NCBI RefSeq assembly: GCF_013407145.1
Contig: NZ_CP026993.1
Location: 186,001-250,000 of the forward strand
Source: Nitrosopumilus cobalaminigenes
Lineage (GTDB): Archaea > Thermoproteota > Nitrososphaeria > Nitrososphaerales > Nitrosopumilaceae
DNA: 64,000 nucleotides
Direction of reading: 5' to 3'
The position numbers and the translations under genes are program-made. The notes beneath the pieces were generated by a model, which did no database searches, was not told where the DNA came from, and saw only the letters and a list, made by a program, of their open reading frames with translations. Of this stretch, positions 50,260 through 58,903 are shown one piece after another (position 1 is the stretch's first letter; every line of letters starts with the position of its first letter).

Positions 50260-52382
50260 ATATAGATAAACTAAAACTTCCTGAATCTGCAATTGAATTT
50301 CTAAAATCACAAGGTTTTACAAAATTATATCCCCCACAAGCAGATAGCATAAAGTCCGGACTGTTAGATGGAAAAAGCATACTAGTTTCAGCTCCTACTG
50401 CAAGTGGAAAAACTTTGATTGCCATGCTTGCAATGCTTAGTTTTCTATCAAAAAACAAGGGTAAGGTAATTTATCTCAGTCCACTAAGAGCATTAGCTGC
50501 TGAAAAGTTTACAGAATTTAAAAAATTAGAAAAAATTGCCATAGGAAATAAAATAAAGGTTGCAATATCTACTGGTGATTTTGAAAACATTGAAAAAAAT
50601 CTAGAGAAAAGTAACGTGTTAATTTTAACAAATGAAAAAATGGATTCCATAATTAGACATGGATCTGAATGGGTTGATGAGATTGGTCTAGTAATTTCTG
50701 ATGAAGTCCATTTGATTGGTGATGAAAGTAGGGGTCCAACACTTGAGATGATTCTTACACAACTCAAACTCTTAGAAACAAAACCTCAGATTGTAGGTCT
50801 TAGTGCAACAATTACAAATTCTGATGAGATTGCAGATTGGCTTGAATGCAAACTGGTAAAAAATGACTGGAGACCAGTCCCACTATCTGAAGGAGTATGT
50901 GATGAAGGGCAAGTTACAATGAGTGATGGTAAAACCTTTGAAGTTGAGCGTAGTTTGATGGGCACGCCGATAGATTTAGGCGTACAATCCGTAAGAGAAG
51001 GAGGTCAATCCCTGGTATTTGCAGAGACTAGAACCCGTTCAAAATCTCTTGCAACAAAAGCATCTGATACAATATCTAAAATTTTAGAAAAAAAAGAAAT
51101 TACCGAACTAGAAAAAACATCAAAAAAACTTCTATCTGAAAATGAACATACTGAACTAGTCAAGACATTGGCATCACTGGTAAAAAAAGGAGTTGCGTTT
51201 CATCATGCAGGACTAAATCAAAAATGTAGAGAAACAATCGAAACTGAATTTCGTAAAGGAACAATTAAACTATTATCATCAACTCCTACTCTAGCTGCTG
51301 GTGTCAATCTTCCTGCAAGACGAGTAGTAATTTCTAATATCAATAGATATAATGCAAAAGTTGGAGCAAATAGACCAATTAGTATTCTAGAATACAAACA
51401 ACTTTGTGGAAGAGCTGGAAGGCCCCAATACGATGATTTTGGAGAATCAATTATTGTTGGAAATGGAAATACTGAAGATCTTATAGAATATTACATTAAT
51501 GGAGAACCTGAACCAATTGAATCAAAAATTACAGATGACAAATCTTTGCGTACTCATATTCTAAGTGTCATAGTTACACATCCTGGAATCAAAAAAGAAG
51601 AAATTTTAGAATTCTTTTTACAAACATTAGGTGGACTACAATCAAGAAAGCCTACAATAAAATTTGCTATTGATATATCATTACGTTTTCTTTCAAGTAA
51701 ATTTCTTATAATTAAAAAAGGTGAACGATATGCAGCAACTGAATTTGGTAAAAAGACTTCAATGTTGTATATTGATCCGTTAACTGCAACATACTTTAGC
51801 GATTCAATTGAGAATGTCTCTGAAGAAAGAAAACATACGTTTGGATATTTACATCTGATTACAAATTGTGAAGAATTTTTCCCAAAATTTTCACTACGAC
51901 AAAAAGACTATGAAACTGCAAGTTTAATGATTGAAAACAATTCATCACAGCTATTAGAACCAATTTCAGAGTATGATTGTTCAAGAAGTCTTTTAGCTTT
52001 ACAGTCATGGATTACTGAATCTACTGAATTATCTCTATCTGACAGCCTTGGAATTGAGTCTGGTGACATGCATAGAATGACTGAGAATGCAAACTGGCTA
52101 TCTTATTGCCTCAGAGAGATTTCCAAGCACGTAGAGAGAGCAGATTTACTTGAAGAATTAGGTGATTTGAGAAATAGAGTGGTTTATGGAATTAGAGAGG
52201 AATTACTTGATTTGGTAAGAGTAAAAGGAATTGGAAGGGTTAGGGCTCGAATTCTCTTTAAACATGGAATTAAGAATCTAGATGATTTGAGGAAAATTCC
52301 AGTGAATAAATTAGCAGAAATTGATAAAATTGGTTCAACCATTGCGGATAACATAAAGGCAGAGTTACGAAAGGTTAGATAA
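50256..52382 (+). CDS. hel308: Hel308-type DNA helicase
   Basis: A 708-residue superfamily 2 helicase of the Ski2-like Hel308 group. It acts in restart of stalled replication forks. Motif I 'SAPTASGKTLIAML', motif II 'ISDEVHLIGDESRG', motif III 'GLSATI', motif IVa 'VFAETRTRSK' and motif VI 'LCGRAGRPQYD'. The C-terminal domain ends with a helix-hairpin-helix segment ('VKGIGRVRARILFKHGI', 'IDKIGSTIADNIK'). Its start overlaps the mcm stop by 4 bases, so both belong to one operon. Confidence 0.93.
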   Translation: MNIDKLKLPESAIEFLKSQGFTKLYPPQADSIKSGLLDGKSILVSAPTASGKTLIAMLAMLSFLSKNKGKVIYLSPLRALAAEKFTEFKKLEKIAIGNKIKVAISTGDFENIEKNLEKSNVLILTNEKMDSIIRHGSEWVDEIGLVISDEVHLIGDESRGPTLEMILTQLKLLETKPQIVGLSATITNSDEIADWLECKLVKNDWRPVPLSEGVCDEGQVTMSDGKTFEVERSLMGTPIDLGVQSVREGGQSLVFAETRTRSKSLATKASDTISKILEKKEITELEKTSKKLLSENEHTELVKTLASLVKKGVAFHHAGLNQKCRETIETEFRKGTIKLLSSTPTLAAGVNLPARRVVISNINRYNAKVGANRPISILEYKQLCGRAGRPQYDDFGESIIVGNGNTEDLIEYYINGEPEPIESKITDDKSLRTHILSVIVTHPGIKKEEILEFFLQTLGGLQSRKPTIKFAIDISLRFLSSKFLIIKKGERYAATEFGKKTSMLYIDPLTATYFSDSIENVSEERKHTFGYLHLITNCEEFFPKFSLRQKDYETASLMIENNSSQLLEPISEYDCSRSLLALQSWITESTELSLSDSLGIESGDMHRMTENANWLSYCLREISKHVERADLLEELGDLRNRVVYGIREELLDLVRVKGIGRVRARILFKHGIKNLDDLRKIPVNKLAEIDKIGSTIADNIKAELRKVR

Positions 52383-53375
52383 TTGATTGATTTACTAATT
52401 CCTGCAATATTTTCGTGCATTGTAGCATTTGTTGTAGTGTTTGTAATGATTCCACCATTAATCAAAATTTTAGAAAAAAGAAATTTTGCAGTTAAAGACA
52501 TGAACAAAAAAGAAGATGTTATGGTAGTTAGGCCTGGAGGCCCTGCAATTATTGCAGGGATTATTGCATCAGAAATTGCTCTCTATGCATTTTTACAGAT
52601 GAATGAAATTCTTGCTATACTCATTACAACCACGGCTGCATTTCTAATTGGATATGTTGATGATAGAAAAGTCATGGGAGGATGGTTCAAACCTGTCGCA
52701 CTTGCAATAGCTGCAATTCCTATTATTGCACTTGGAACGTATGATAGTAATCTTGCTTTTCCATTATTTGGAACTGTACAAATTCCTGCATTATATCTGG
52801 CATTAATTATTTTCATGATTCCAATCACTGGAAATACCATTAATTCTATTGATGTCCTAAATGGTGTTGCCAGTGGGTTTATGGTGATTGCTAGTTTTTC
52901 ATTATCGATTTGTCTCTTTATTGTACAAAACTATGAGATTGCAATAGTTAGCTTGCCTCTTGGATTTGTATCATTGGCATTTTACAAATATCATAAAATT
53001 CCCAGTAGGATTTTCCCTGGAGATTCCGGCGCTCTTACTTTAGGTGCAATGTATGGTGCAATTGCAATTGTTGGTGGTGTGGAAATTATTGCAGCAGTTG
53101 CGCTATTACCTGCAGTAATCAACTCATTTTTGTTCCTATCAAGCGTAAAACGGGTTGTAGAACATAGACAAATCAAAGGAAAACCTGTAGATCATACAGA
53201 AGATTTCAGATTAAAGGCAACTAATGACAAGAAAGCTCCTGTTACGCTGGTAAGATTAATTCTTGCAGGCGGACCAATGTCTGAAAAACAAGTTGGTTTT
53301 GCAATTTTCAAATTAGCAATTTTTTCAGGAGTTTTAGCAGTAATTACTGCATTTATGATGGGAGTGTCACTTTGA
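52383..53375 (+). CDS. Polyprenyl-phosphate GlcNAc-1-phosphate transferase family (GT4)
   Basis: A 330-residue membrane protein with about ten spans, starting at TTG right after the hel308 stop. The family motifs are 'DMNKKEDVMVVRPGG' (substrate loop), 'GYVDDRKVMGGWFKP' (Asp-rich), 'NSIDVLNGVASG' and 'FPGDSGALTLG'. It resembles archaeal AglH and eukaryotic DPAGT1, transferring a sugar phosphate to a polyprenol phosphate to begin N-glycan assembly. It may act with the nucleotide-sugar genes at 53.6-55.3 kb. Confidence 0.85.
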   Translation: MIDLLIPAIFSCIVAFVVVFVMIPPLIKILEKRNFAVKDMNKKEDVMVVRPGGPAIIAGIIASEIALYAFLQMNEILAILITTTAAFLIGYVDDRKVMGGWFKPVALAIAAIPIIALGTYDSNLAFPLFGTVQIPALYLALIIFMIPITGNTINSIDVLNGVASGFMVIASFSLSICLFIVQNYEIAIVSLPLGFVSLAFYKYHKIPSRIFPGDSGALTLGAMYGAIAIVGGVEIIAAVALLPAVINSFLFLSSVKRVVEHRQIKGKPVDHTEDFRLKATNDKKAPVTLVRLILAGGPMSEKQVGFAIFKLAIFSGVLAVITAFMMGVSL

Positions 53376-53602
53376 AATCTGATCTCTTTGGATTTTTGTT
53401 TGCAATGTGGGGATTAATTATTGTTGGAGGTGGAATTGTAGTGACACTTCTTGGACCGATTTCAATTTCTGGATTTGGTGAATTTAATTGGTTTATTGCA
53501 TCTATGATTAAAGCAGTAATTGCACTAATTCTAGTTGTAGTTTGGATTTTGATTTTATCAAAATTAAAGAATTGGATTTTCAAAAAAGAAATTAAACTCT
53601 AA
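53372..53602 (+). CDS. Small two-span membrane protein
   Basis: A 76-residue membrane protein with helices at about 5-28 and 42-64, Gly-rich in the first, and a basic C-terminal tail ('[13 protein letters not shown]'). The start overlaps the glycosyltransferase stop by 4 bases (ATG within GTGTCACTTTGA context), so it is coupled to it. The 3' end overlaps the convergent acetyltransferase gene by 4 bases. Function unknown. Confidence 0.62.
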   Translation: MKSDLFGFLFAMWGLIIVGGGIVVTLLGPISISGFGEFNWFIASMIKAVIALILVVVWILILSKLKNWIFKKEIKL

Positions 53603-54075
53603 CTTTCTTTCCACTGTCTTTGTTTCTTGTCATATTCTTCTCTGGTGTATCTGATAGAAGCTGGTGATCCCATCACAACAGAATTTTCAGGAACATCTCT
53701 CGTTACAATCGCACCCATTGCCACTACACTATTTTTTCCAACTGTGACTCCTGCTTTGATTACTGCACGTGCACCAATTATTGCATTGTCTTCAATAGTT
53801 ACTCCTATCATTTTGTTACACATTGGATAAGGATCATTTGTTAACACTGCAGCTGGACCAATGAAAGCATTCTTTCCAATTCTTGAAAGTGGGGGAATGT
53901 ATGCTTGACCTTCAATCTTTGTATTTTCTCCAATCTTTACATCATAATCAATATGAACAAGTGAGCCAATCTTGACATTATTTCCAATCTCTACGTTATC
54001 TCCAACATATGAAAAATGCCAAATCTGAACATTTTTTCCAATCTTTGCTTTTTCTGAAATAAAATTAGTGACCAT
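53599..54075 (-). CDS. Left-handed beta-helix N-acetyltransferase (WbpD-like)
   Basis: A 158-residue hexapeptide-repeat acyltransferase: '[27 protein letters not shown]', '[26 protein letters not shown]' and '[22 protein letters not shown]' in segments. The pattern resembles WlbB/WbpD, which acetylates an amino-sugar nucleotide made by a Gfo/Idh dehydrogenase and an aminotransferase. The Gfo/Idh gene lies two genes upstream. Sugar nucleotide is the likely substrate (inference). Confidence 0.85.
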   Translation of the reverse strand: MVTNFISEKAKIGKNVQIWHFSYVGDNVEIGNNVKIGSLVHIDYDVKIGENTKIEGQAYIPPLSRIGKNAFIGPAAVLTNDPYPMCNKMIGVTIEDNAIIGARAVIKAGVTVGKNSVVAMGAIVTRDVPENSVVMGSPASIRYTREEYDKKQRQWKES

Positions 54076-54079
54076 TATC

Positions 54080-54349
54080 TTACAAATGCCATGGGTTTGC
54101 CATTGTAATAATTTTTTCAGGTAATTGATCCTTGAATTTTTTCAGAAATTCTATCTCTTGTTTTTTATCTCGTAATTCGTCAGGTAGCATTATTGGAATT
54201 TCTTCAATTATTGGGTAGAATCTAGAACATTTTGGGCAAAAAATTACTCCCTCAGATATCACACTGTTTTTTTCCTTAATCTCAAATAATTCTAAAGGAT
54301 TATTTTTGTCAATTGGACATGCCAATATATCCATCATTGTTTTGTTCAT
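54080..54349 (-). CDS. Trm112-like zinc protein
   Basis: An 89-residue protein: '[17 protein letters not shown]', '[29 protein letters not shown]' in pieces, matching the Trm112/UPF0434 fold that activates methyltransferases by forming heterodimers. One Cys near the start and one pair follow. It overlaps the Gfo/Idh gene end by 4 bases, which is unusual company for such a partner protein. Confidence 0.8.
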   Translation of the reverse strand: MNKTMMDILACPIDKNNPLELFEIKEKNSVISEGVIFCPKCSRFYPIIEEIPIMLPDELRDKKQEIEFLKKFKDQLPEKIITMANPWHL

Positions 54350-55281
54350 TTTAGATCCAGATAGATAGGAATTCCTTTTTGACTAGATAAAAGTGCAGCT
54401 TCAGCAATCTTAGTTACGTTGACTGCTTCTTGTGATTTGACTACTTGTTCATTATTCCCTTCAATAGCTCCTAGAAAGCTTTGAATTTCAAGTAACAATG
54501 GTTCTTGTTTTTCATTTTGAACTGTTTCTGACTCTTCATCTTTTTCTATAATTATCTCTTGGCTAATAAAATCAGATGAAATAATTGCATCAGTACATAC
54601 TGCGTTGAATTTTCTTAATTTTTTCGGTGTTATCCAATTTGATGAAATTATCGCAACTTTGTCATTTTTGTATCCTAGCATAATACTTGCAAAATCTTCA
54701 TGTTCATGTTTAATTTTCCCAGCTCTTGCAAATACAACTTGTGGCATATCATCAAACAACCAATTTGCAGTATCTATATCATGAACTGATGTATCATAGA
54801 TTATTCCTACATCTTTGATATGAAGAGGCATTCTGTTTTCTCTGTGAAATTCAAGCATTACCAATTCGCCATATTTTTTATCTTTGACCATTTTTTTCAC
54901 TACATCAACTGCAGGATTAAATCTCTCAATATATCCACAAGTTAGAATCACTTTGTTTTTGTCTGCTAGTTTTGCAAGATTTTGACCCTCTTCAGATTCG
55001 TAGGTCATTGGTTTTTCTACAAATACATGTTTTTTTGCTTCTAACAGTTTTCTTGCAATTGTAGAGTGAGTTGATGTGGGAGTTACAACAAAAGCTCCAT
55101 CAAAATCTTCTCTGTTTAGTAATTCATCTAGTGATTCATAATGATTAACTGAATACTTTTCTCCATATTCTTTACTTTTTTGAGAATCTGCATCACATAC
55201 TGCTACTAGCACTCCTAATTGAGATAGAATTCTGGTATGATTTTTCCCCCATCCGCCGGTTCCAATTTGAACAATTTTCAT
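54346..55281 (-). CDS. Gfo/Idh/MocA-family oxidoreductase
   Basis: A 311-residue NAD(P)-dependent sugar oxidoreductase. The Rossmann start is 'KIVQIGTGGWGKNHTRIL'. The family Lys is in 'HVFVEKPMTYESEEG', and 'DTSVHDIDTANWLF' holds the catalytic His. WlbA-type members oxidise UDP-linked sugars at C3. With the acetyltransferase downstream it could make an acetamido sugar for surface glycans, but the needed DegT-type aminotransferase is not in this cluster. Confidence 0.87.
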   Translation of the reverse strand: MKIVQIGTGGWGKNHTRILSQLGVLVAVCDADSQKSKEYGEKYSVNHYESLDELLNREDFDGAFVVTPTSTHSTIARKLLEAKKHVFVEKPMTYESEEGQNLAKLADKNKVILTCGYIERFNPAVDVVKKMVKDKKYGELVMLEFHRENRMPLHIKDVGIIYDTSVHDIDTANWLFDDMPQVVFARAGKIKHEHEDFASIMLGYKNDKVAIISSNWITPKKLRKFNAVCTDAIISSDFISQEIIIEKDEESETVQNEKQEPLLLEIQSFLGAIEGNNEQVVKSQEAVNVTKIAEAALLSSQKGIPIYLDLK

Positions 55282-56199
55282 TTAATAAACCTCAGTTAAC
55301 CAATGAGAATAGTCATCGTTTTTGTTCATTACTATCTCAGTATATTCTTGCATCATCTTTTTTGTAATATCTCCTGGTCTTCCATTCCCAATTTTCTTTG
55401 AATCCATTTTGATAATTGGCGTTATCTCAGCTGCAGTACCTGTAAGAAAGATTTCTTCAGAAATGATTAATTCACTTCTAGTAATGTCTCTTTCAATTAC
55501 ATCTAGATCCAAGTCTTTCCCAATTTTGATAATAGCATCACGAGTAATTCCTTCTAGTGCAGATGAAGCAAGTGATGGTGTAACTAACTGACCATTTCTT
55601 ATAATGAAAATATTTTCACCAGGTGCCTCACTGACATTTCCGTTATGATCAAGCAATATGGCTTCATCAAATCCATTTCTTTTTGCCTCTTGAGTTGCAA
55701 TAATTGAATTTAGATAATTTCCACCCATTTTTGCCTGTGGCGGTGTTGACATGTCTGAGAATTTTCTCCAAGATACTACCCCTGCAGTAATTCCATTTTT
55801 GTTGAATAAATCTCCGAATGGAAATGTAAAGATTGCAACATTGGTAGGTGCTTTTTCAGTTACATGTAGATTAATTCCATAATCTCCAACAAAATAAAAT
55901 GGTCTGATGTAACAAGATTTTTTTATTTTATTTTTTTTACAAATACCAATGATTGCATTAGTAATTTCATCATCAGAAAAATTTAGTGAAATATTGTAAA
56001 ATTGCCCCGATCTTCTAAATCGTTTTACATGTTCATCCAATCTAAACACATTGAGATTTTTCCCATTCCAATATGCCCTGATTCCCTCAAAAATTGATGT
56101 ACCATAATGAATTGCATGTGTGGTTATTGGAACTTGTGCTTTTTCTGTAGGTACATACTTTCCATCAAACCATACGTATTTTGAAAGTGGAAGTCCCAT
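55282..56199 (-). CDS. ilvE: Branched-chain amino acid aminotransferase
   Basis: A 305-residue fold type IV PLP enzyme. Key features are 'HYGTSIFEGIRAYW', 'RRSGQFYNISL', the PLP lysine in 'PPQAKMGGNYLNSIIATQEAK', 'EAPGENIFII' and 'FLTGTAAEITPI'. It makes valine, leucine and isoleucine from their oxo acids. Its stop abuts the Gfo/Idh start. Confidence 0.93.
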   Translation of the reverse strand: MGLPLSKYVWFDGKYVPTEKAQVPITTHAIHYGTSIFEGIRAYWNGKNLNVFRLDEHVKRFRRSGQFYNISLNFSDDEITNAIIGICKKNKIKKSCYIRPFYFVGDYGINLHVTEKAPTNVAIFTFPFGDLFNKNGITAGVVSWRKFSDMSTPPQAKMGGNYLNSIIATQEAKRNGFDEAILLDHNGNVSEAPGENIFIIRNGQLVTPSLASSALEGITRDAIIKIGKDLDLDVIERDITRSELIISEEIFLTGTAAEITPIIKMDSKKIGNGRPGDITKKMMQEYTEIVMNKNDDYSHWLTEVY

Positions 56200-56233
56200 G
56201 AAAAAATTCTATCAGATGTGTATTAATCTCTAT

Positions 56234-56836
56234 TTATTTTGAATATCCTTCTTTGGGAAATTTCATTCCTACAATTCTTGTGGTTTGATCTTCTTGATTT
56301 GCAAATTCCTTTACTGTCTTCCACTCTTCTTCAATAATTTTTACTATCTCTTCCGGAACATCTTCTTTCCACGTAGATTTTTTTTTCAGTGCTGCATCAT
56401 ACAGTTTTTCTTTTACTGATGTTGCAGACAATGCTTTTCTTTCTCCAATTTTTGGTCTTAGTCTATACATTTTCAACATGTATCCTTCTGCTTTATCACC
56501 AGTGTAAGAAAAATAATCCCCTTCAACACCATCAAGTATTTGTTTTCTTAATTTCCATGATTTTCTTCTAACTAAAGGGGGGAGATATTTTTTAAATGGT
56601 GCAAGAAATGCATAATCTTCAGTAATTTTGATTGAATCTCCAAAAATGGATTCAAGCATCTTCTTTCTAGTTTCAAAATTAAATGGGAAACTTTTACTGT
56701 TTATTTCTCTACCTTCGTCCTTGAATACTACTGGCATTACCTTGACAACGTCTGCTTGTTTTTTCAATTCCTTAATGATTTCTACATGTGCGTTTGTTAC
56801 TGGGTTTAGATGTGCAAGATAAAGTGCCGTAATCAA
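56234..56836 (-). CDS. Nucleotidyltransferase (NMN adenylyltransferase-like)
   Basis: A 200-residue protein with the HIGH-type motif in 'LYLAHLNPVTNAHVEIIKEL', a conserved basic stretch in the middle ('PLVRRKSWKLRKQIL') and the closing 'ALSATSVKEKL' motif that corresponds to ISxTxxR. It probably transfers AMP or another nucleotide to a phosphorylated small molecule. Substrate not assigned. It is longer than typical archaeal NMNAT (about 170 residues). Confidence 0.65.
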   Translation of the reverse strand: MITALYLAHLNPVTNAHVEIIKELKKQADVVKVMPVVFKDEGREINSKSFPFNFETRKKMLESIFGDSIKITEDYAFLAPFKKYLPPLVRRKSWKLRKQILDGVEGDYFSYTGDKAEGYMLKMYRLRPKIGERKALSATSVKEKLYDAALKKKSTWKEDVPEEIVKIIEEEWKTVKEFANQEDQTTRIVGMKFPKEGYSK

Positions 56837-56887
56837 TTACATCAACTAAATAATTCTCATATTTCAATGATTGATTTTAAAAAAGTT

Positions 56888-57733
56888 CTATCCGTATGAT
56901 TCGTATTTAACTTCAAAGCTTCCATCTTCACGTTTATCGTGTTCTGTAACAAAGCCTTTAGGATTCAAAAAGTCCATTACGCCGTCAATGGTTCCTTGCC
57001 ATCCACAAACATAGAATATTGTATTCTCTTTAGTAATTTTATCACCAATTAATTCCTCTAATGGTGAAAGTCCTCCATCTCTTGGTCTTAGGAATGTTTC
57101 AACTCTTCCTACTTGACCTGCCCATGATCTGTTAAACCATTCTTGTGGTCTACTGATTGCAGCTCTGTATCTAAAATTCCATTGATCTTTGCCTTTTGCA
57201 ATACTCTCGTTTTCAAGATCAGTAAGCAAATCTTTGTAACTTAGTTCATCAACATAACTTGCTCCGTGCAAAACTACGATTTCTCGTTTATCTCCTGAAT
57301 CATGAAGATGTTGTGCAAAGCTTACGAATGGGGCTAAACCTGTTCCTCCACCAATACAAACAATTCGTCTAGTATCTTTTTCACCATTTGTTAATTCCTC
57401 ATTAATTAGTAATGCTCTACCTGTTGGTTTCAACCAAAGAATTTCATCCCCTTCTTTTACATTAAAAATTTGTGTGGTTAATCTTCCAGGAAGTGGTTTT
57501 CTTACCCATCTGATAACTAATTCAATATAATCTCTATTTTCTGGATGTGATGCAATTGAATATGCTCGTCTTACAATTTTTCCATTTTCTACCGGATTTG
57601 GCAATCCCAATGTGATGAATTGACCTGCTTTGTATTCCGGAACAGGACCCTCTTTTGGAACTAATCTAATAATTACAAGATCTTCTTTTAATAATTGAAC
57701 ATAAGTGACAGTTGCTTTGTTATCTACGACCAT
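56888..57733 (-). CDS. Ferredoxin-NADP reductase-like flavoprotein
   Basis: A 281-residue FAD/NAD(P)-binding reductase. FAD-binding 'RRAYSIASHPENRD' has the RxYS motif, 'GRLTTQIF' follows, the pyridine nucleotide motif is 'VCIGGGTGLAPFVSFAQHL' and the C-terminus has 'FYVCGWQGTIDGVMDFL'. It should transfer electrons between ferredoxin or flavodoxin and NADP. The two 7Fe ferredoxins at 45-46 kb are possible partners. Confidence 0.87.
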   Translation of the reverse strand: MVVDNKATVTYVQLLKEDLVIIRLVPKEGPVPEYKAGQFITLGLPNPVENGKIVRRAYSIASHPENRDYIELVIRWVRKPLPGRLTTQIFNVKEGDEILWLKPTGRALLINEELTNGEKDTRRIVCIGGGTGLAPFVSFAQHLHDSGDKREIVVLHGASYVDELSYKDLLTDLENESIAKGKDQWNFRYRAAISRPQEWFNRSWAGQVGRVETFLRPRDGGLSPLEELIGDKITKENTIFYVCGWQGTIDGVMDFLNPKGFVTEHDKREDGSFEVKYESYG

Positions 57734-57841
57734 AACGATTGAATCAGCATTTGCACGGTTAAATATATTGTGTTAATTTCATAACGAGATTATCTTGTAG
57801 ACCTCTAAACGTTAATAACCAAATTTGAAAAAGATATTTCG

Positions 57842-57855
57842 ATCAGAATTCTGAT
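57842..57855. repeat. 14-base perfect palindrome upstream of tRNA-Ala
   Basis: ATCAGAATTCTGAT ends 4 bases before the tRNA-Ala 5' end at 57860. A TATA-like AAAGATATTTC lies near 57828-57838. The palindrome would thus cover the transcription start. Confidence 0.7.
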
Positions 57856-57859
57856 TATT

Positions 57860-57933
57860 GGGCCGGTCGTCTAGTCCGGTAGGATATGTGCATGGCATGC
57901 ATGGGATCGAGGGTTCAAATCCCTTCCGGTCCA
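57860..57933 (+). tRNA. tRNA-Ala (anticodon GGC)
   Basis: Acceptor GGGCCGG pairs with CCGGTCC, again with the alanine identity pair G3:U70. The anticodon stem TGTGC/GCATG encloses ATGGCAT with anticodon GGC. The T arm is GAGGG-TTCAAAT-CCCTT and the discriminator is A. CCA is not encoded. Confidence 0.93.
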
Positions 57934-57934
57934 C

Positions 57935-58588
57935 TTATTTTTTTATTAAAGAAATCATTTTTTCAATTTCATGATCTTTTTCTTTTAAAATATCTCTGAT
58001 TTTTTCATCTGAAATTGAAATTTTTAAATCAATTATTGCTTGCAAAGCACTTTTTTTTACTTCCAAATTAGTATCAGATAACCCTTCAAGGAAAATTTCT
58101 TTTGCTTCTTGAGCTTTTAGATGTCCTAAAGCTCCTAACGCACATGATCTAACCATAGAGCGTTCATCTTTTGCAAGTTTAATTATTTCAGGAATTGCAT
58201 CAGTTTCATTTCTATTTGCTAATACTAGTGATGTAAAGCCTCTAATGTTTTTATTCGCAGCATCCAAACTAGTAATTAAAAAATCTGAAATTTTATTTTT
58301 ATTTAAAATGAGAGAACTAAATGCTTCCCCCCTAACTTCAACATCGTCATCATCTAACTTAGAAATAATTTTTTCTAAAATTTCTGGATTATCGATATTA
58401 TCTAACGTTTCTAAAATTTTGATTTTTTCTTTACTGCTTCCCAATTCTAAAACTTTTGAAATATTTTCCAAGTTCTGACTAATTTCCTTCTTTCTAGTTA
58501 ATAATGGTTCAAATTTTTCAAAAATTTTTAATTTAATTAGAAAATCCCCTTTTAGCTTTAAATTATCGTTAAATACCAAAATCTGCAT
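57935..58588 (-). CDS. HEAT-repeat protein
   Basis: About 217 residues from ATG at 58588; a longer start would extend into the alba gene. It is an all-helical repeat protein with 'LDDDDVEVRGEAFSSLI', 'AANKNIRGFTSLVLAN', 'DERSMVRSCALGALGHL' and 'DTNLEVKKSALQAIIDL'. These are scaffolding repeats; the partner is unknown. Its 3' end is next to tRNA-Ala. The ATG lies in a CATG shared with the alba start codon, so a downstream start is possible. Confidence 0.75.
   Translation of the reverse strand: MQILVFNDNLKLKGDFLIKLKIFEKFEPLLTRKKEISQNLENISKVLELGSSKEKIKILETLDNIDNPEILEKIISKLDDDDVEVRGEAFSSLILNKNKISDFLITSLDAANKNIRGFTSLVLANRNETDAIPEIIKLAKDERSMVRSCALGALGHLKAQEAKEIFLEGLSDTNLEVKKSALQAIIDLKISISDEKIRDILKEKDHEIEKMISLIKK
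58557..58564 (+). promoter_or_regulatory. TATA box of alba
   Basis: TTTAAATT is centred 26 bases before the alba ATG at 58587, predicting a leaderless start. It lies inside the 5' end of the divergent HEAT-repeat gene. Confidence 0.5.
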
Positions 58589-58874
58589 GTCAAATGAAAC
58601 CAGAGACACCGTATTCATTGGTAAGAAACCATTGATGGCATATGTAACATCAACGCTAATTCAATTGGCAAACTTACCTTCCGTCAACATCAAAGCTAGA
58701 GGACTCAGCATTGGACGTGCTGTCGATGTAGCTCAAATCATTGCAAGAAAGACAGAAAATGCAGGCTACTCTATCGGAGAAATAAAAATTGGCTCAGAAT
58801 CATTAGAGTCACAAGACGGTAGAACAAGAAACGTTTCAACTATAGAAATTGAAGTAAAGAGAAATACAAATTAA
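58587..58874 (+). CDS. alba: DNA/RNA-binding protein Alba
   Basis: A 95-residue chromatin protein. The core 'VFIGKKPLMAYVTSTLIQLAN' contains the Lys pair that can be acetylated in crenarchaeal Alba, and 'NIKARGLSIGRAVDVAQIIAR' follows. It dimerises and coats DNA and RNA. Divergent from the HEAT-repeat protein with start codons touching. Confidence 0.96.
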   Translation: MSNETRDTVFIGKKPLMAYVTSTLIQLANLPSVNIKARGLSIGRAVDVAQIIARKTENAGYSIGEIKIGSESLESQDGRTRNVSTIEIEVKRNTN

Positions 58875-58903
58875 CTGTACTTTACTTGAAATTTTTTATT
58901 TTA

